DNA from: Albula goreensis
Taxonomy: Eukaryota > Chordata > Actinopteri > Albuliformes > Albulidae
NCBI GenBank assembly: GCA_022829145.1
Contig: CM040753.1
Coordinates: forward strand, 11,105,884-11,169,883
Length of the DNA: 64,000 nt
Direction: 5' to 3'
Part shown: piece after piece, positions 1 through 15,426 of the stretch
Layout: every line of letters begins with the position of its first letter
Numbering within the stretch: the stretch's first letter is position 1
Program-made: the position numbers and the translations under genes
Notes under the pieces: generated by a model
What the model was told of the DNA's origin: nothing
The model's input: the letters and a program-made list of their open reading frames with translations, nothing else
Database searches by the model: none

Positions 1-3000
1 AACACATTCACAAACGTAGACTGTTTACTTTCCTCAGTGTTTTCACTCTTTCAATGACACATGAAGAGTTACAGTGCACCAGAGAGCTTGCTTGCAATCT
101 GTGTCTCTTTAATTGAGCTTTGAAATGTTGTACAGCACAGCACTCAGACCATGACAGTTACCCAGCCAACGACCTTTGGGGACAGGCCTTACGCGTAATT
201 TCACTCATTTGAATCCATATAAACTATTGAAGCATTATTATTAATGCTTCACAGCCCAATATCTGCCTACATTTCTCCTTAGTTGTATCCTGAGTATGTG
301 CATTCTGTTTTTTATTTAGTATTTATTTTTCATAAGATCAATATTGATCCATTTAAAAGATTCATACTTTAATCAAAGATCATGTTGAATTAAAAATGCA
401 TCTATGTTTAGCAAGTGGCCCGGGACAAACCTAAACTGCATGTGTTTGTGTGATATGAGCATAGGCGGATATGAGCAAATTAATATGCAGCACAGACACA
501 GAGAAAAGCTGCAGGCCTGTTGGGATGTGACTAGCTCATGGCTGCCTGAGAAAGCCTTTACAAACGGATGCCTTGGCTTGTTTCAGGCCCAGAGGGCAAC
601 CTGGGAGAATTGATGTTGGAATGTTTTTATCGCTGGCCGATATCCTGGTGTGGACAGAATTAATGTGCTGGAGAAACTGCCGGTTGCAGGGAGGAGACCC
701 CTCCAACATGGGGATGTCAAAAGAGGGAGGCGTTACGTGAGCCACAGATGTCTAATGTGTGTGTAAATCAAACATTTAACCTCCGGCGGAGCGACAATAT
801 GTTTTTACCCTGAGCCCAAATGCCTCCCCATCCCCTTCTTAAGAAGGGTTTAGTGGAGCACATCACTAAATGAACAAGCCGCAGAGTTCCTCTGTAGAGG
901 GTGGGCTCCTGTCAGCATGCCAGCTGAGCCGTTCGGCTGAGTGCATTCTGCTGTCCCATAGACCCTCACATTTATCTGCTCTTCATTGATTGGTCACATT
1001 CAAGACAAAAGCATTCAGCAAAGGGGAAAGCATTAATAATGACAAAATTTTAATTTGTATAATGCTGTGTATGATTTTAGAACTTATTGCAATGAAGGGC
1101 AAGAGCTACCTTAACTATAAATAATGTTTTGCATCAAAACAGCCATCACACATCTGCTGAGGTAGACATGGGAAGGAATTATGAAACACCTTATCCAGCT
1201 GGGGATGTTTAGAAGCTCAGATTCACAAAGAATGCTTGACAGATTCAGAGTCAATCTAAATAAACCCTCACTTTGCTGCTATTCCTCAGATATAGTCCTG
1301 GAAGACTGCTATATCTGCAGGTATTTCCTGCAACAATGCATTACACCACCTGATTTCACTAATTAATTTAACTCCTTAGTCCAGATGTAGCACATGGTTG
1401 GAGCAAATGCCTGCTCACAGAACTGGATACTTCCTCTGCTATAAATAAATAATTTATCTTTTTGCAACAATTAATTCCCTGGACCATACAGCCTGTAAAC
1501 TATTCAATGATCAAAGGAATTTCATTTTTAAATTCCCATGACTCTGCAGTCGAAACATGATCAACTGTTATAAATAAACATACAAGCTTGATAACGGCCA
1601 GCTTTCATTGTCCTTGTAATTACGTTTGTGGGAGCACTATTTCATGAGAACTCGACAACAAAGGCTTCAAATGCATAGAGCGCAGTTTAAGTAAGGAGTT
1701 CCAATCTTCCTACCCTTTTTAAAAAAAAGAATCTCTCAAGATGTCTCTAGCAGAGAGAGTGGGGGGAGACAGAGACAGGGAGCGGAAAGAGACAGGCAGG
1801 GAGGAAAATGCTTTGCACAATGAAAAGGACACTGCAGAGCAGCTACTCCCTGTTGCCCTTGTAAATACTCACCATGGCAACCACACCAAGGAAAATGCAT
1901 AAGCACTGCTAACTGAAGCTGTCATGTGAATTCCTCTTGCAAGTCAGACCCCCGACTGATGGAGCTGATTCACTGTTCTCCCCATATAAATACAGCCATA
2001 CCCAAGCAAGAGGCTCGTCTTCAGCAGGAGACATTACATTCCCCTTAAAACAATACTATGGTCATAACTCACAACAGCTCATATTCCATAACATGAGCCA
2101 AATGATTATGCATTGCTATTTCTCCAGTACAGCTAGTCTGAAGCTGATAAGAGCCTGTTTTAGCATAATGGGGTTTCACTATGTCCAGTATAAATGACCA
2201 ATAATCCACCTGGTGACAATATCCCACAGCCATTATGAATGAAGCTGATATTCAGAGTACAGTAAATGTATTTAATTTCCTCGCTTGTGGGGACAACAAC
2301 CTCTCTAATTAAGTGCCAGCATGAAGTTGTGCACTCAACAGCTGAGAGCAAACAGCAGTCAGAACAAACTCCATAAGGAAAAAATCAAGGCTGGGATTAC
2401 TGTTTCTCCACAATCTAATCCACCAGCAATCACAAAAAAAAACAATTTTCAACCAATGGAGGCTTTTATCCAGGGTTTGAACCCACTTTATTCTAATGAA
2501 GACAGTACCAGCAACAATATTGAGTGTGATGGGATGGTGAACTCTGAGGTTAATTAAAGCTACAGAGCTCTGTGTTCCAGCATCTGAAGAGCAAGCACGG
2601 TCTGATTTCAGACTGATCTGAGCACTAGAGGAAAAAATCATTATCACTACGTTAGACATCACTGCAGGTGAGCCTGGCCCTTTGGGTTCACATTGATTTG
2701 CATCTATTAGTGGTGAGTAAGTGAAGGGCTGGTCTAAGTCCATGTCTGTTGGTGCTTTTTCAAAAATAAGATGGACTATATGAAGATTTTTTTCAACCTG
2801 TGCAGCACATGGCTTTCACTTTGAAGGTGAGTGGTACTCAAGAAAATGTGGACATTTTGAATGTTAAATGGCAGTACACACTGTACATACATGCAGATTC
2901 AGTGGGGCTTAATCTCAGACTTACAGGGTATGTGGGCAATGATGAGTGGCAGGATTTCAACATGTAGAAAATGAAAGCATATGAATTAAGTATCTTCACT

Positions 3001-6000
3001 GGATTCAACAGGGTGGTCTCCTCTCTACTTGTGCTCTAGTTTTATTGGACACAGTATGACCAACTTCCATTAGCAAAAGTGACAATCTTGAACTATTGTC
3101 ACTGATAAAAACAGAGTGAAGCCCCTATACTAATTTACTCGAGCACATATTCCAAGTTCAAAGTTGATTTGTAGTATTGACTTTATGGCGAGACAAAAGA
3201 AAAACATACACCTAGTGCAGCAGCAAAGGTTTCAGATGGAATGGCATCACCTGCGCTGACCTTCCCTTCAGCATCACCCTGCCTCCACACACACACTCTC
3301 CCTCTGTGACTGATCTGATGCTGTTAACTGTTGATCGGACAATGCGGGGACCCAATTCAGCCCAACTGAAAGAAAGAGAATTGACCGTTTGGTCAATTAG
3401 TTCATGTGCAGCTGCAATTAAGATGCACAGAGATGCAAATCAGGCAATACATCTTGCAAAAAGAAACTGATGAACTCTTTTGTTTCCTGTCGTTTGAAGC
3501 ACCGACTGCATGGCTAGCAGCCTACAGCTATTTATTTCATGCTCCATGCACCGGTTGTAAGAAATATTACTAAGTAATATTCATTTTTTTTACAACTGCC
3601 ATAGCAATAACAAACCATTAAGCAAACACAGCCACACATAACTATTGCTTTTATAACGGAAGTTTTCATGAACAGATATAACATACCCTTTGACAAGCTA
3701 CACTGGTCTGACTACCAGAATCATGTATGTATTGTTAAACTGCTATTCTTATACTAAAAAAGAGACTGTCTGTCTGAGGATCAGCTGGAGTGCCGCTACT
3801 CTGAAAGTGTCCTAATTAGGGCATGTGTTGGCTCCTGTCAGGGAAGGCCTGACAGGGTGACAACTCACTCAGCACCTGCCAGTGACACACGAAAGAAGGA
3901 AGAGGACTGAAGTGAACTCAGATGAAAGCTGCACTGAGTTTGACCCCATCAGCTTTCACCTACAGCACCATGGGAATAAAGCAAAGCCAATACACTACTA
4001 CACCACAGGACTCTTGTCTCATGTGCCTGTTATTATTATGTTCTGTTATGAATGTCAAATATTGTGTTGATATTTTTTTCTATCTCTATCCACTGATTTC
4101 CAGTGTTAACAGAGCTGATAAACATTGCCTTTCTGGTGACTGCTTCATTTCACATTTCACATGTTTACATGCTGCCAGCCTGCATTCAGGTTAGATGGGG
4201 AAAATGTGTTGACACAAGGACTGCTCTGTCATACATGCTAACACCTGACCCCCTACTGCATTCTGCATGTAAATTCCACTCTGGCCAGCAGGATTATTTT
4301 GGTATTCAGTCTATATGGTATGGCTGAGGGTGTGAGAGATCAGTTGGGTTTTACTACCACCTGGTGGTATTAACAGATGATGCACCTTGTCCATGAAAAT
4401 ACTGGAATCATTCGATATATCAGTGACAAATTTATTTAGAAATATTAAATGCAACTGATATTGAAATGCATTTAATTTATTTATAAATTCCATTCATATT
4501 TTCAAACTCATTATTTTATACATTAACAATTAGACATCCAGGTTAGTATTCATTTAGGATTAGGTATAGGATTTAAAACGTAGATGTCATGTTGAAAAGT
4601 CATGGCTTTAGTTAAAAAAATCATTACATTCCTCCTATTCAAAAAAACTTTTGGTAATGGTAATGAATATCAAAATATAGGTATACATAAAAATAACTCT
4701 ATCAACATGCCATTTGTCAGTTCATATTGGTTTTATATTACTAGTTATTTATATACTATATATGTGAGCTTGTGAGCTTGTCATTGAAAAATAATTGAAT
4801 TACGTCCAACTCAGTCCTAACTAATCCATTGCTGATAAGTATATTTTATTGTTTTGTGTGTGCTGCTTGGTTTGGAAGGTTCTAGAGGCTGTTGCCAGGA
4901 TGGCTGCCACTACAGACTCACCTTTGACTCTGTTTTACCAAACGCCACTGATTGTAAATGTGACTCTCTCAGAGAGAAAGAATGCGGGATGTGCATAAAG
5001 CACAAAGAATCCTTTAGAGGGCCTGCCAGAAACCCATTTGCCCAAAACAATCGCTCAGTGACTAGCACACCGGCCATTAGTCAGTAACGAGCCATGGAAT
5101 GTAGTCTCAGTAACAATGTCAGACACATGGTGTAATTACCAGAGCCAGCCTGATTTAACAGAGGCTCTGAAATAGATTAAAAGTAAGTGGTATGGTATGA
5201 ATCTCAGTTACAAACCTGCAGATCCTCTTGTAATTTTGAATGATAAATAAAGGCTTGGCTGTTACAGGAACATATTCTGCATTTCATTGGCATCATAAAA
5301 AAACATTATATCAACAATCAGACAACCTTTCATGAAAAGATGAAAAAGTAACTTACTATCACATAGGTTTAAAGGTTTTGTCACATGGTGTTTTGAAATG
5401 TGTTTGCTACAGAACCATGTTACACTGACAGTACATGAGTTAACTGATGAGTTTCAGTTCATAAACATCACACTGAAAAATGGAGATTCTTATGATTTCA
5501 GCCATTCATTACTTTGAAACACTTTTCACACACAGATCTTAAAAATTGTTTTAGTAGACAAGAAGTCGCCATGCTCTTCTGAAAGTCTGTGCCCCTTTGT
5601 GTTATGTACAGCCAAGATGTTAATTTGCTTTACATAAATAGACCTTAACACAATCTAATTGCAAAATTAGGTTTTATTCAGAGAAAAAAATGCAAGATAA
5701 TGCCAGATATGGTCCCCTCATTCATTGTAATTGTGTTGTGAGACCACAGATAGCCTTAAAGAAGAGGGTGCTGTAGGTATGAGGAGTGAAAATGTGCAGT
5801 CTTTACCAGCATGGCACTGCTTACTGTTTTATTGAGTATAAATTTGCTTTTGCTGCCATGGCAACAACCCGGCACCTTTGGTTTAGCTTGGATGATGGAT
5901 TAGCACCTGGTAAACCTGCAAACCTTTAGAGAAAGTGCAATGATTAACCATGCATAGGAGTGCTAATGAAAAAAAAATGTTCAAGTATTTGTTTATTATG

Positions 6001-7200
6001 CACATTGCAGACATGGGAATAGTGATATTCCCAGACACAACTGCTTTCAAATATGGGAAATATGCTATCTAGTAAAGGAACTGGAGATGTCTTTACTAAC
6101 AAGGGAAAACTCTCCCCTCTGGAACTAGCCTCAACTCCATATATATGGATTATGTAGTATTATGTGTACTTTATGGTATATCGTGCATAGAATGTTGTTA
6201 TGTATGAATGTATCCTCACACCAAACAGCAAAATGCTTGCGCATGCCTTTGAACAATGATTAACGAACACAGACACCTGGACGACCCATTGCCTAACAGG
6301 AATTTTGGCTTCACATACTGACGGGCAACTGTGTACCCAAGCTTTATACGACAGGACACTGGAGGGAGCCTCCTTAGTGTCAGAGGGCAGAGCAGAATCT
6401 GACACCTGAGCTGCATTTCCTGCTGTTTAACTGCGCCGCCTGGACCAGCTGTGCTCCTTAGTGCTCATTTTACAGCAAGGGCCACTCCGGACGGTGTTTT
6501 ACACTGACCATACAAATGCCTACACTGACGAGCGGGGGTTGTGACACTCACAAATTTATGAGCAGAACAGAGCCATCGTTCAAACATTGAGAACTGATCC
6601 TGAGGAAGTTCAAGTGAGAGGGCTATGTTCTGTTGAGGTGAAATAGTTCATATTATCTCTTTTGCTTTTCTCTTTTCGGCCATTGGGCTGAGTAAAGGCA
6701 TAATAGTGTGTGTCAGCTGATATCTTTCCAAGTGGTTTCTGCCTTCAAGGCTGCTGAGTTTTTCCATTTGTGGAAACCAAATTAAAAATGGGCAATAAGA
6801 AGAGCAAACATTACAGTCTAGAACAGGGGAAGAACAAGGGAAATAAAAAAGAAAAAATAGAAATGACAGATAATGCTGAGAGTGGAGGAAAGAAAAGGAT
6901 GAAAGCTGATAAGGTTGTCACTGGCACACTATGTTTTTGAAGTCTCCTATACCATAATTAAAATTCTCACGTTTGAGAAACATAATTTAGTGTCTCTGAG
7001 TGGCTTGAAAGGGAGAGGGTGGGACAGTGGGCTTTAGAGCTGTAGTTAATCACCATGGAAAGTATGTGTCTGTAGAGCACCAGGCAGGACATGAGTGATG
7101 GAGTGGAGCCATGTGTACCACTGAGGAGACACGCCACTGCACCCTGTTTCTATTCACAGTGCAGTGTGAACACATATGTGGAGACAGAGATAAAGGGTGT
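1..7200. other. Non-coding upstream region, no gene recognised
   Basis: Open frames here are short (under about 145 codons), overlap on both strands and have no splice partners or recognisable domains. The base composition is AT-rich with scattered A/T runs. In other vertebrates the region upstream of palmd is gene-poor, so this stretch fits an intergenic flank that may carry regulatory elements. I cannot point to a specific element from the sequence alone. Confidence 0.55.
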
Positions 7201-7232
7201 GTTTGCATATTCACATATGAGCATGAGTGAGA

Positions 7233-7540
<308 letters not shown>

Positions 7541-8689
7541 GTGCCCGAGTGTAAAAGTGTGGTGCAGCGTTGGGATTTAATGATTGTTCTGTCTTGTAAC
7601 TGGAGAGATATGGCCAAACACAGATAGTTTCACATTAATGTTACAATTAACTTTGTTTTTCAGGTGTTGGTAAAGCACTCTTATTTAGAACATGATACCT
7701 CTGAAAGTGCAGCTCTTTTATTCCAGACTCCCCCCAGGCCATTGGAGGCAGGTGACAGGACAGTGATTTACACTTTATTATTTAAGTACAGTGGCATTTA
7801 CATGCCCTTTAAGAGACTGGAGACAAAATTCACTTGCATATATCCGTGTCATGTAGTATGCCCAAGCTATTGCTAGTAAATTATGAATATGGAGCTACAT
7901 GGAACTACATGCCCTGCTGCATGCCAGGCATGTCAATACTTGGTGGCACATTGACATTTGTGCGGAATGTATTGTCATTTTTACTTGATCACTGCACAAA
8001 ACATGTGAGTATATCTCTGTGGAGTGCTACATTGTGCGCAGTCTCTGCTTCTTCCTCCCATGCTTTTCATGGAGTTACTAGCAGTAGAGCTGATCAGCTG
8101 ACACAGCCATGAATCTGGTTACTCTCCCTTCCCTGTCTCTGCGCATCTTGTCTGGCCATCTTGTCTCTCACATTGGTATGAGACAGAAGGCAGACACAAT
8201 TCAGTGCAGCCAGGCCATTGCCCGACACTGGTCTGGGATCAGTTTTCCCTTTGGACCCCGTGGTTGTGGTGATGAATGGAGAGTGTTTATTACAGACCTT
8301 TCAGATACTAGGATATTACTTCTCCACTGGGAAGTGGGAAAGCAGTCTGGGGAGATACTGTGAGATGGACATTCTGACTTTAAGTGCTAGCTGACCAGGC
8401 TGTGAATGGACTGTCTGTAGTGTTGCAATAAATCTTAGCTGTAATCAATTTTCATCTTCACAAGCCAATACATTGGAAGTCGTGATTAATCCTAACTACT
8501 CTATATCAGCTCAGCAACTGGGAGGTCAGCTATCTTCCAGTCCTGCCCATTCCACCCTCCCTGTTCCAAGAACTGGACCCTACTTACCATATCTACTGCT
8601 ATACTGCAAATCTGGTTATTCTACCTAAATTGTTATTATCACTGTTATTGTACTTATTGTTCCTGTTATCATTTTAATTAGTAATTATG
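7541..8689. other. Non-coding, nothing recognised
   Basis: Unique-looking sequence with only short open frames and no conserved protein match that I recognise. Confidence 0.5.
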
Positions 8690-8932
8690 TCAGCCATCTC
8701 CACTCTCCTGTCTACCTGTTGTACACCCTGCGCAAGTCAGAAGCAGATGGGCTGCCCCGCTGAGCCAGGTTCTGCTCAAGGTTTCTTCCTGTTTGTCAGG
8801 GAGTTTTTCCTTGCCACTGTTGCCTTGGCTTAATCCGAGGGGGTTTCAGGCCAGGGATCAATTGTAAAGCTGCTTTGTGACAACTTGTTGTAAAAAATGC
8901 TATACAAATAAAATTGAATTGAATTGAATAAA
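8690..8932 (+). mobile_element. Teleost retroelement-like 3' end with GAATT tail
   Basis: The segment contains the block GGTTTCTTCCTG...GGGAGTTTTTCCTTGCCACTG, then a TGTAAAGCTGCTTTGTGACAA block, then CTATACAAATAAAATTGAATTGAATTGAAT. This order of blocks ending in a tandem GAATT tail is seen in very many ray-finned fish genomes as the 3' end of a dispersed retroelement. I assign the class from memory of that pattern. The left edge is uncertain because upstream TTATT-rich sequence (from about 8640) may belong to it. There is no coding capacity. Confidence 0.7.
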
Positions 8933-10282
8933 TGGTATTGAATAGACGTCTAAAAATGAGAGTGTTGTATTTTCATAGAAGTGAATACAACTGAGAATCA
9001 GCCTTTTCCCACACATTTTGCATGCCTCTCAAGATTCAGTCCCACCTGCTGTGCCTCTCACTCACTGGAGAAGATTCAGCCATGCTGTCTGACAACACAA
9101 TTTATACCATGGTCTGATTGGCTAAGAGGTTGTTCATTATTTTTTATTGCCAGCATGGGGTATAAAACACAGCTAACATGTAGTTCCAGGGAATGCAGCT
9201 TTTATGCCATTTCCAATTAATATACAAACCATTTCAACAAATGAACATCCTATTCACAATTGAGAAAATAGTAAAAAACAAAGACGATAACAACAGCATA
9301 GCATTACAACCATCATATATTTCAGTGCTGAATTGTTAATTTTGCAAGCGGCAATGGTGTAAGCACAATAAAGAAGTAGGTTGTGTGGGAATTATACATT
9401 CAGAGTAGGAGGAATATTCATTCAGTTGAAATTCAAAAAAACTGAGAACACAGTGGCAAAGTCATTTCACATTATAGCCATTAACAGTGATCCTGGCTCT
9501 GACACAACGGGCAAAACAAAAACATATATATGATATGTATGATATAGTTGATTATATCCCAGGGAGATATCTATGAAAGAAAAAACCTTGGATTGTTGTA
9601 GGAGAGAATAGCAGTTGAATTATTTTCCATTCCTCTGACATGTTTGGATTACTGAGGGAAAGAGAGCAAAAAGAGAGAGAATGAGAGAGGGGGTCTCATC
9701 CACTCTGGTACATTTCCTGTTGTTTTAGGTGCATTGGGACAGAGGAGAACTTGATTTCCCCTGATGTTAATGGGGTAGTCATTCTCTCTTGTTCTCTTGA
9801 GCCTGCTGGCTTTCTCCTCTGAGACTTGGCCGAGTCCCTCAAGACTGTGCTGGTTTCAGCTGTCACACTCCCATGTGTTCTGTGACTATGCACAGGAAGC
9901 AGACCGCGGGACACATGTGCAGTCTGGGTGGCTGATGGCCTCCTCACTCATTAAGTCTGATGTGTTGTATTTTACGATTTTTTTTTTTTTTTTACTGTCT
10001 TCCTGCACCTGTGTGTCAGGATTAAATGGATTCAACACAAGCATATCATTTGCCTTTTAAAGGAAATTTATGTTCATGGAGACATGTTTCTAGAAAGCTG
10101 TTCCTGTCATCTGATATGAGCTAACTGTCAATGTCAATGAAGGCACTACAAAAAATACGACACCAATGGAGAGTCACACACAGTGCCTGCCATAATGCTA
10201 TCACAGCAGGAGGCAAGGAACGTTGTCGTTGGATCACATATTAGTCACCCCTATATATTACTCATACATGCTGACATATATA

Positions 10283-10321
<39 letters not shown>

Positions 10322-10543
10322 ACATACATACATCAGGAAGACAACTCTGAGAGTTGAACCAATAAGGAGTTGTTTGCGCAGTAGCACCCTAAAAGTTGAT
10401 TCAGATCATTATGTTTTGTTCCATTGCTCAGACGAGCAGGTTTCATGCTTTTTACACAAGGTTATACGTTGTGACACATGACCTTGGCAGGCAATTTCTT
10501 TCATTTAGTCTTTCCACTGTTTTGTCTATGTGCATTATTATTG

Positions 10544-10577
<34 letters not shown>

Positions 10578-12790
10578 AGATTGCCACAAATTACACAAGG
10601 CAGGAAAGTGTGTCAGTTTTTCTGTGCTCCAGGATCTTGCCTGTTGTGTCCAAGCTGGTTCCTGTGATCAGTTCCCCTGACAGACTGTGTGTAGGAAGTT
10701 GTGAACATGAGTCATTCAGCAGTCTCCTGAGTGCCGCTCTGACAGATTTTGAATACATTTTCATTAATTAGAAGGCTGGCAGGGAATGTCGCACGTTGGT
10801 GAGGGTCACATTTTTTAGGAGGCCGTAAATAAACAGAGAACACTGCGGGAATGTCCCACACATCCCCGCTTTCCATCAAGCTGCGCCTCCTCTAATTTGG
10901 AGGGCTGTTTGTGCTTGACCAGCAGATTGAGAGAGCATTCTGGCCCCATGAGCTCATTTTCATGCCCAGTGGCAGATTTGTCAAGATGAGCCCCTCCACA
11001 ATCCGTACAGTTCCATCTGAACTGTTCAGATGTACACAATGCCTTTAATTAGACATACTCTCTTATATATGGTACACTGACACCGGATAACACAATCACA
11101 TTTTTACAAAAACTGTGTTTTAATATTTTACATTAAAAAATATTTCATTGCCTATCTGTCCTGTAATTTTACAGACAGAAAATTAAAAAAGAAGAGGGCA
11201 GTGCAGAGAACATTTTTGGTTATGATTTGATAGTAAGAGTTGGATAGCTTGATGGAGATGATATCATATATATATTTTAGGAATAAGTATTTTTGTGTGT
11301 ATATTTTTTCTGATTCTTGCATGCTGTCAAAGGTAATCATGTACATGAGCTCTTGAGAAAACAACATCGCATTTTCACAATAAATAGAGGAGGGTTTATA
11401 CCTCACAATATTTGCAAAAGCCTGACCCAGTTTTCTTTCTCCTCTTTTATTTCAGAGCATTTCCATACAGTAAAGCTGCCCATTTCTGTTTTATTTTTTA
11501 ATCACAGGGGGAGCATTACATATTGGTTTATGAGAATGAGTTTGGAATATGCATCTGTGATCTATTGTTAACAATTTATAGTTACAATTAACCATGGTTA
11601 AACAGTACTTATTCTGTTGGGTATTTAGCACAGATAAAATGTCTGCAGAGAACATTTTAGATGTAACAGTTTGAGTGAACAGATATGGCTATCATAATGC
11701 AATGCAGAACAGAGCATTTGGAGAGTTCAACATGTTGCCATGGATACCTGTCTCCCTGCCTGAGGCAGTTACAGTCAGCGAGAATTATGATGCCATATAC
11801 CAACAATTCACATTGCCCTCTGCTGCTTCGGTTTCAACTTCACCACACTGGCAGTTATAAGTGATGGACGTAGTCCATCTGGTGGGTATGTGTGTACTTG
11901 GGATCATGGGAAATGTTGGCTCTGATACTGTGTAGATAAACATTTGCTTTAATCAATCCTTACTGATGTCTCTGTAAAATGTTTTTAAAAGAACTGATCT
12001 TTTTTCACAGTAATTTTGTATTTTAATGTGCGTGATTATGTGTATGCGCAGGTGTATATGTATTTGTGTGTGAAGCTTGCATGTGTGGGTGTGCATAGAG
12101 TACATATGGGCATTTGTGTGCTTTTGTTGCATTACTCCTACTGCTCCGTACTCCCACTCTCATTACTAAAGCTGTGAGGCAGAAATGAAACGTATCTTTT
12201 CAGAGCATATGCAAGCTTGGTTTACAGGAGTTTTGACCATTAAAAAAAGCTTGACACAACGGCACAGCCTGTGAGACTGATTTGGAGAGGAAGTCAATGG
12301 CTAATTGCGTGGCAGTGCGGATGCCTGTGCACGTCCTTCAGTAGGAGTGTCAGCTGTAAAGACACAAGGAGGAGAGGTGCCAAGCCACTGAACTTGTGGG
12401 TACGTACACACTTGTGTTTGTGTGTATGAGTGGGCGTACATGTGCATGTTAAAGAATTTGTGTGTGTGCTTGTATGTGTATCTGTGTGTGTGTTTTATGT
12501 GCATGCATGTATATGCATGTGTTTTGGGTACATGTGCATGCATGTGTATGTTTGAGTGTTTATGCACATAATGTGCATTTGTGCATGTGCATTTTCATGT
12601 GGGAGCACATGCATGCAATTGGGTGTATGTATGCATGTGTGGACTTATATGAGTGTGCACATGTGTGTATTTGTGTGCATGAATGTGTGTGGTGTATGTG
12701 TGTGTGTATGTGCTTGCCTGAGCACTGCATGTGTGTGGAAAGTCAAGCGTTACTTGGCAGTGAGGTAATGACTTGTACATGGTTGAGTGT
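8933..12790. other. Non-coding region with small microsatellites
   Basis: No gene is recognised. The stretch holds a (CA)n run at about 10290-10318, a T run near 9979, a TTATT/ATT run at about 10537-10576, and GT/CATG-rich degenerate sequence at about 12410-12720. The many short Cys/His/Tyr open frames at 12.3-12.8 kb come from that simple sequence. Confidence 0.6.
10537..10576. repeat. (TTA)n microsatellite
   Basis: Tandem TTA units with one TTGTTG interruption at the left end. Confidence 0.9.
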
Positions 12791-12799
12791 TGCGCTCTG

Positions 12800-13005
12800 A
12801 CAGGCTCGGGGGTGCGGAAGGGCTGGTCCTGAAGAAGGACCCGCCCAGCTTTCACTGCTGTGAGACGGCAGCCTGCCAGTCACTGGTAACCCCTGCTCTA
12901 CCCCAGCCTACCTGCACATCCAGAGCAGTAATGCAGGACTCCTCACTGTGCACACTGGAGTGAGCACTTCTCTTCACCCGCCAGAGATTCATCCACACGC
13001 AGCTG
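12800..13005 (+). promoter_or_regulatory. palmd: Candidate palmd 5' non-coding first exon
   Basis: This is a locally GC-richer stretch in an AT-rich flank. It ends in a strong donor (CACGCAGCTG followed by GTGAGTACG, exon end 13005) on the palmd strand. The palmd start codon sits only seven bases inside an exon whose acceptor (TCTCTGTTCCAG) ends at 18092, so at least one upstream non-coding exon is expected. This segment is the best candidate I see in the preceding 6 kb. Its start is a guess, and transcript data would be needed to accept it. Confidence 0.3.
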
Positions 13006-15426
13006 GTGAGTACGTCCTTTCGCATATGGGGCTTTTTTTGTACATTCCGTTTCCATTTTGATTTGTGTGAGGTGTTTTTTTTTTGGTGTCTTTAGTGAAA
13101 GAGTGTATGTGAGAAGTCTCTGAACAGTGTGTGGTGTCACTGAGAGTAAACCTGGGAGAGCATCAGAATATTCTTCCTGCAAACCATTCTTCCACCTTTA
13201 AGGCTACTAAAGTCACATTTATTTTTTATGGAAAAACAAATCCGAAGAGGGAAACTTCATGGGGTCTCTGATTCTCTAATCTTTTAATTCCACTAAGCCT
13301 GCTGCTATTTCCACCAGGCGATTTCCCATCAGGGGGTTCTTAAATCCTTTTGTCAACAGATTTATGGGGTCTAGAGTCTTAAAATCACTTTCTTTTAACC
13401 AGTGAAGCCTGAGAGTTAGTTTTTCATTAGTCCAAGACCTAGAGAGTAGATCCAAATGGATCATTTATTTAAAAATACTTGACTTTACACATTTTTACAA
13501 GGGTTACCACCATGTGAAATCACTGTCTCTGTAGATGTGGATAAATGCGTTTATTAGATTTTAAATTGATTTTCTACAATATAATCTATATAATCTTAAC
13601 ATTGAAGCTGAATAATAATAAAAGTGTTATAATCTATGCCAAAACGACAAGAGCTTAATGTTTTGCTAGCTTTGCTAACTGAAAACACAGTAACGCATGT
13701 AAAGTAAAAGCCTGTGTTTGGTTTCTAGACTGGTTGTAGGTGCCACAAGAGATTTAGCTCTTAAACCATCAGTGATCAGATTAAAGGAGACAGATTACTG
13801 AAAGTCAGTCTCCAAAATGAAAGAGTCAGACTGTGAACTGAGACTGTGTATGTGAGGTTTGAGATCAGCGAGAGGTCTGTGTTCAACAGCATACTTCTGC
13901 AGCCCTGCCTGTGGGTCAGGCATTATTAAGGCTGATGAAATATTTCCCAAATATCTTCATTCACCCCTGAGCACTGAATTTATCATCTTTATTATCATCA
14001 TTGTTTGCTGTTACAGTTGCCTGCATGAAAGCAGGGATGAGTCTTTCATATCTTGTCTCTATGTGCAGTTTTATTGCTGGGGTTCTCTTTATTGGCAGTA
14101 GCACTGAAAACATTGCAAAATATAGATCATTCATTGTCTGGTTCCTTCCAAGTATAAAACCTGAATATTAAGGCATGATAAACAGCATGGAAGGGACATT
14201 ACACAGAGACTTTGTAAATATGCCTTAGGTCCTCACCACAGCGTCACCTGTTGACAATTCTCACTTTTGAGGACATGCACAAAGGCATCACGTCGCATCA
14301 GTCACTGTCCTCAGACAGTGCAGCTGTGCCGGGAAGTTATTTTTGGAACGAGCGTATCTTTACAGACATGCCGCTTCACCACCAGGTGGATCAGCCCAGC
14401 TCCCCCTCACAGCCCCTACCCCTGCTAACCCCCCACCCCCCCACCCCGCCGTCTGCAGAGGTCTTATCTCCTGATGCGGTGGTGGCCGGTCATGACCCGA
14501 TCGCACTTGTAAAACAACCTGTTGCTTTCTCACGTCACAAAGATGGTGAGCTTTCCCTTTGTGCCCCAGGACCAGGCCTGTGTCCTCCCGTAACTCAAGA
14601 CACACTGAGCGTGCAGCCTCTGTTTGGGACTGATTTTCTGAGATTTCCAGCCCACGTGAGCACAGGGGGAACACTGTTACTCTTTCCCAGCATCCCATCC
14701 ACTCCCACTCCCCTTCTCCTTCTCTCTCCACACCACACTGTGACTCATCCATCAACATTACATAAATTCAATCCATACAACATTGTATATATTTTTTACA
14801 TGCGTCATGGTCTATTATTAGCCCAGAATGATATTTAGAATTTCACTTAGTTGGGTTTAGTAAAATGTAGAATGCTGGGTCTAATATTTTTATATCCATT
14901 TCATTGCTGCCTGGTGTGCCTAACTTTCTTTCAGATGATTGTTGATTGTTTTATTGGTTGTGTCTAGCTACTTTTATAGTCTCTTTGGACAGCAAGGTTG
15001 GCAGTGTCAGAACACTTGGCAAAAGATATACACAGATTAGCAGGTAGTTAGAATGGCGACATCATTGCCCTTCCAGGGGACACAACAGACATTTGTTGGC
15101 CCAATCCATTCTCTCAGAACATGAATTAACTGCTGTTGTGCAACAGTAGTGTAGAGATGAAATAGGGGGTGGGTCAGTTCACAGTAATGGTATCAGTTTG
15201 AAAGTATTCTGTTGGCTCAAACTATTTTCAATTATATAACTTTTGGTTTTGACACTCAGCTGATTAGTGTTTTTTGACCCTTAGCCCAGTTAGAAATCAT
15301 CATTACTGGGTGGCCGAACTGTGAGAGAGAAAGGCTGACCTTAGTACCGGTTTGGTAGGGCAAACAATCAAGACGGACGCAACACATGGGACAAGTGAAA
15401 TAACCTCCAATACATGGCACTCTCCT

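Noticed and set aside
14251..14838. 195-codon frame (+) and 132-codon frame (-)
   Set aside because: No ATG at the start of the plus frame, C-rich composition on both strands, no recognised domain and no splice partners.
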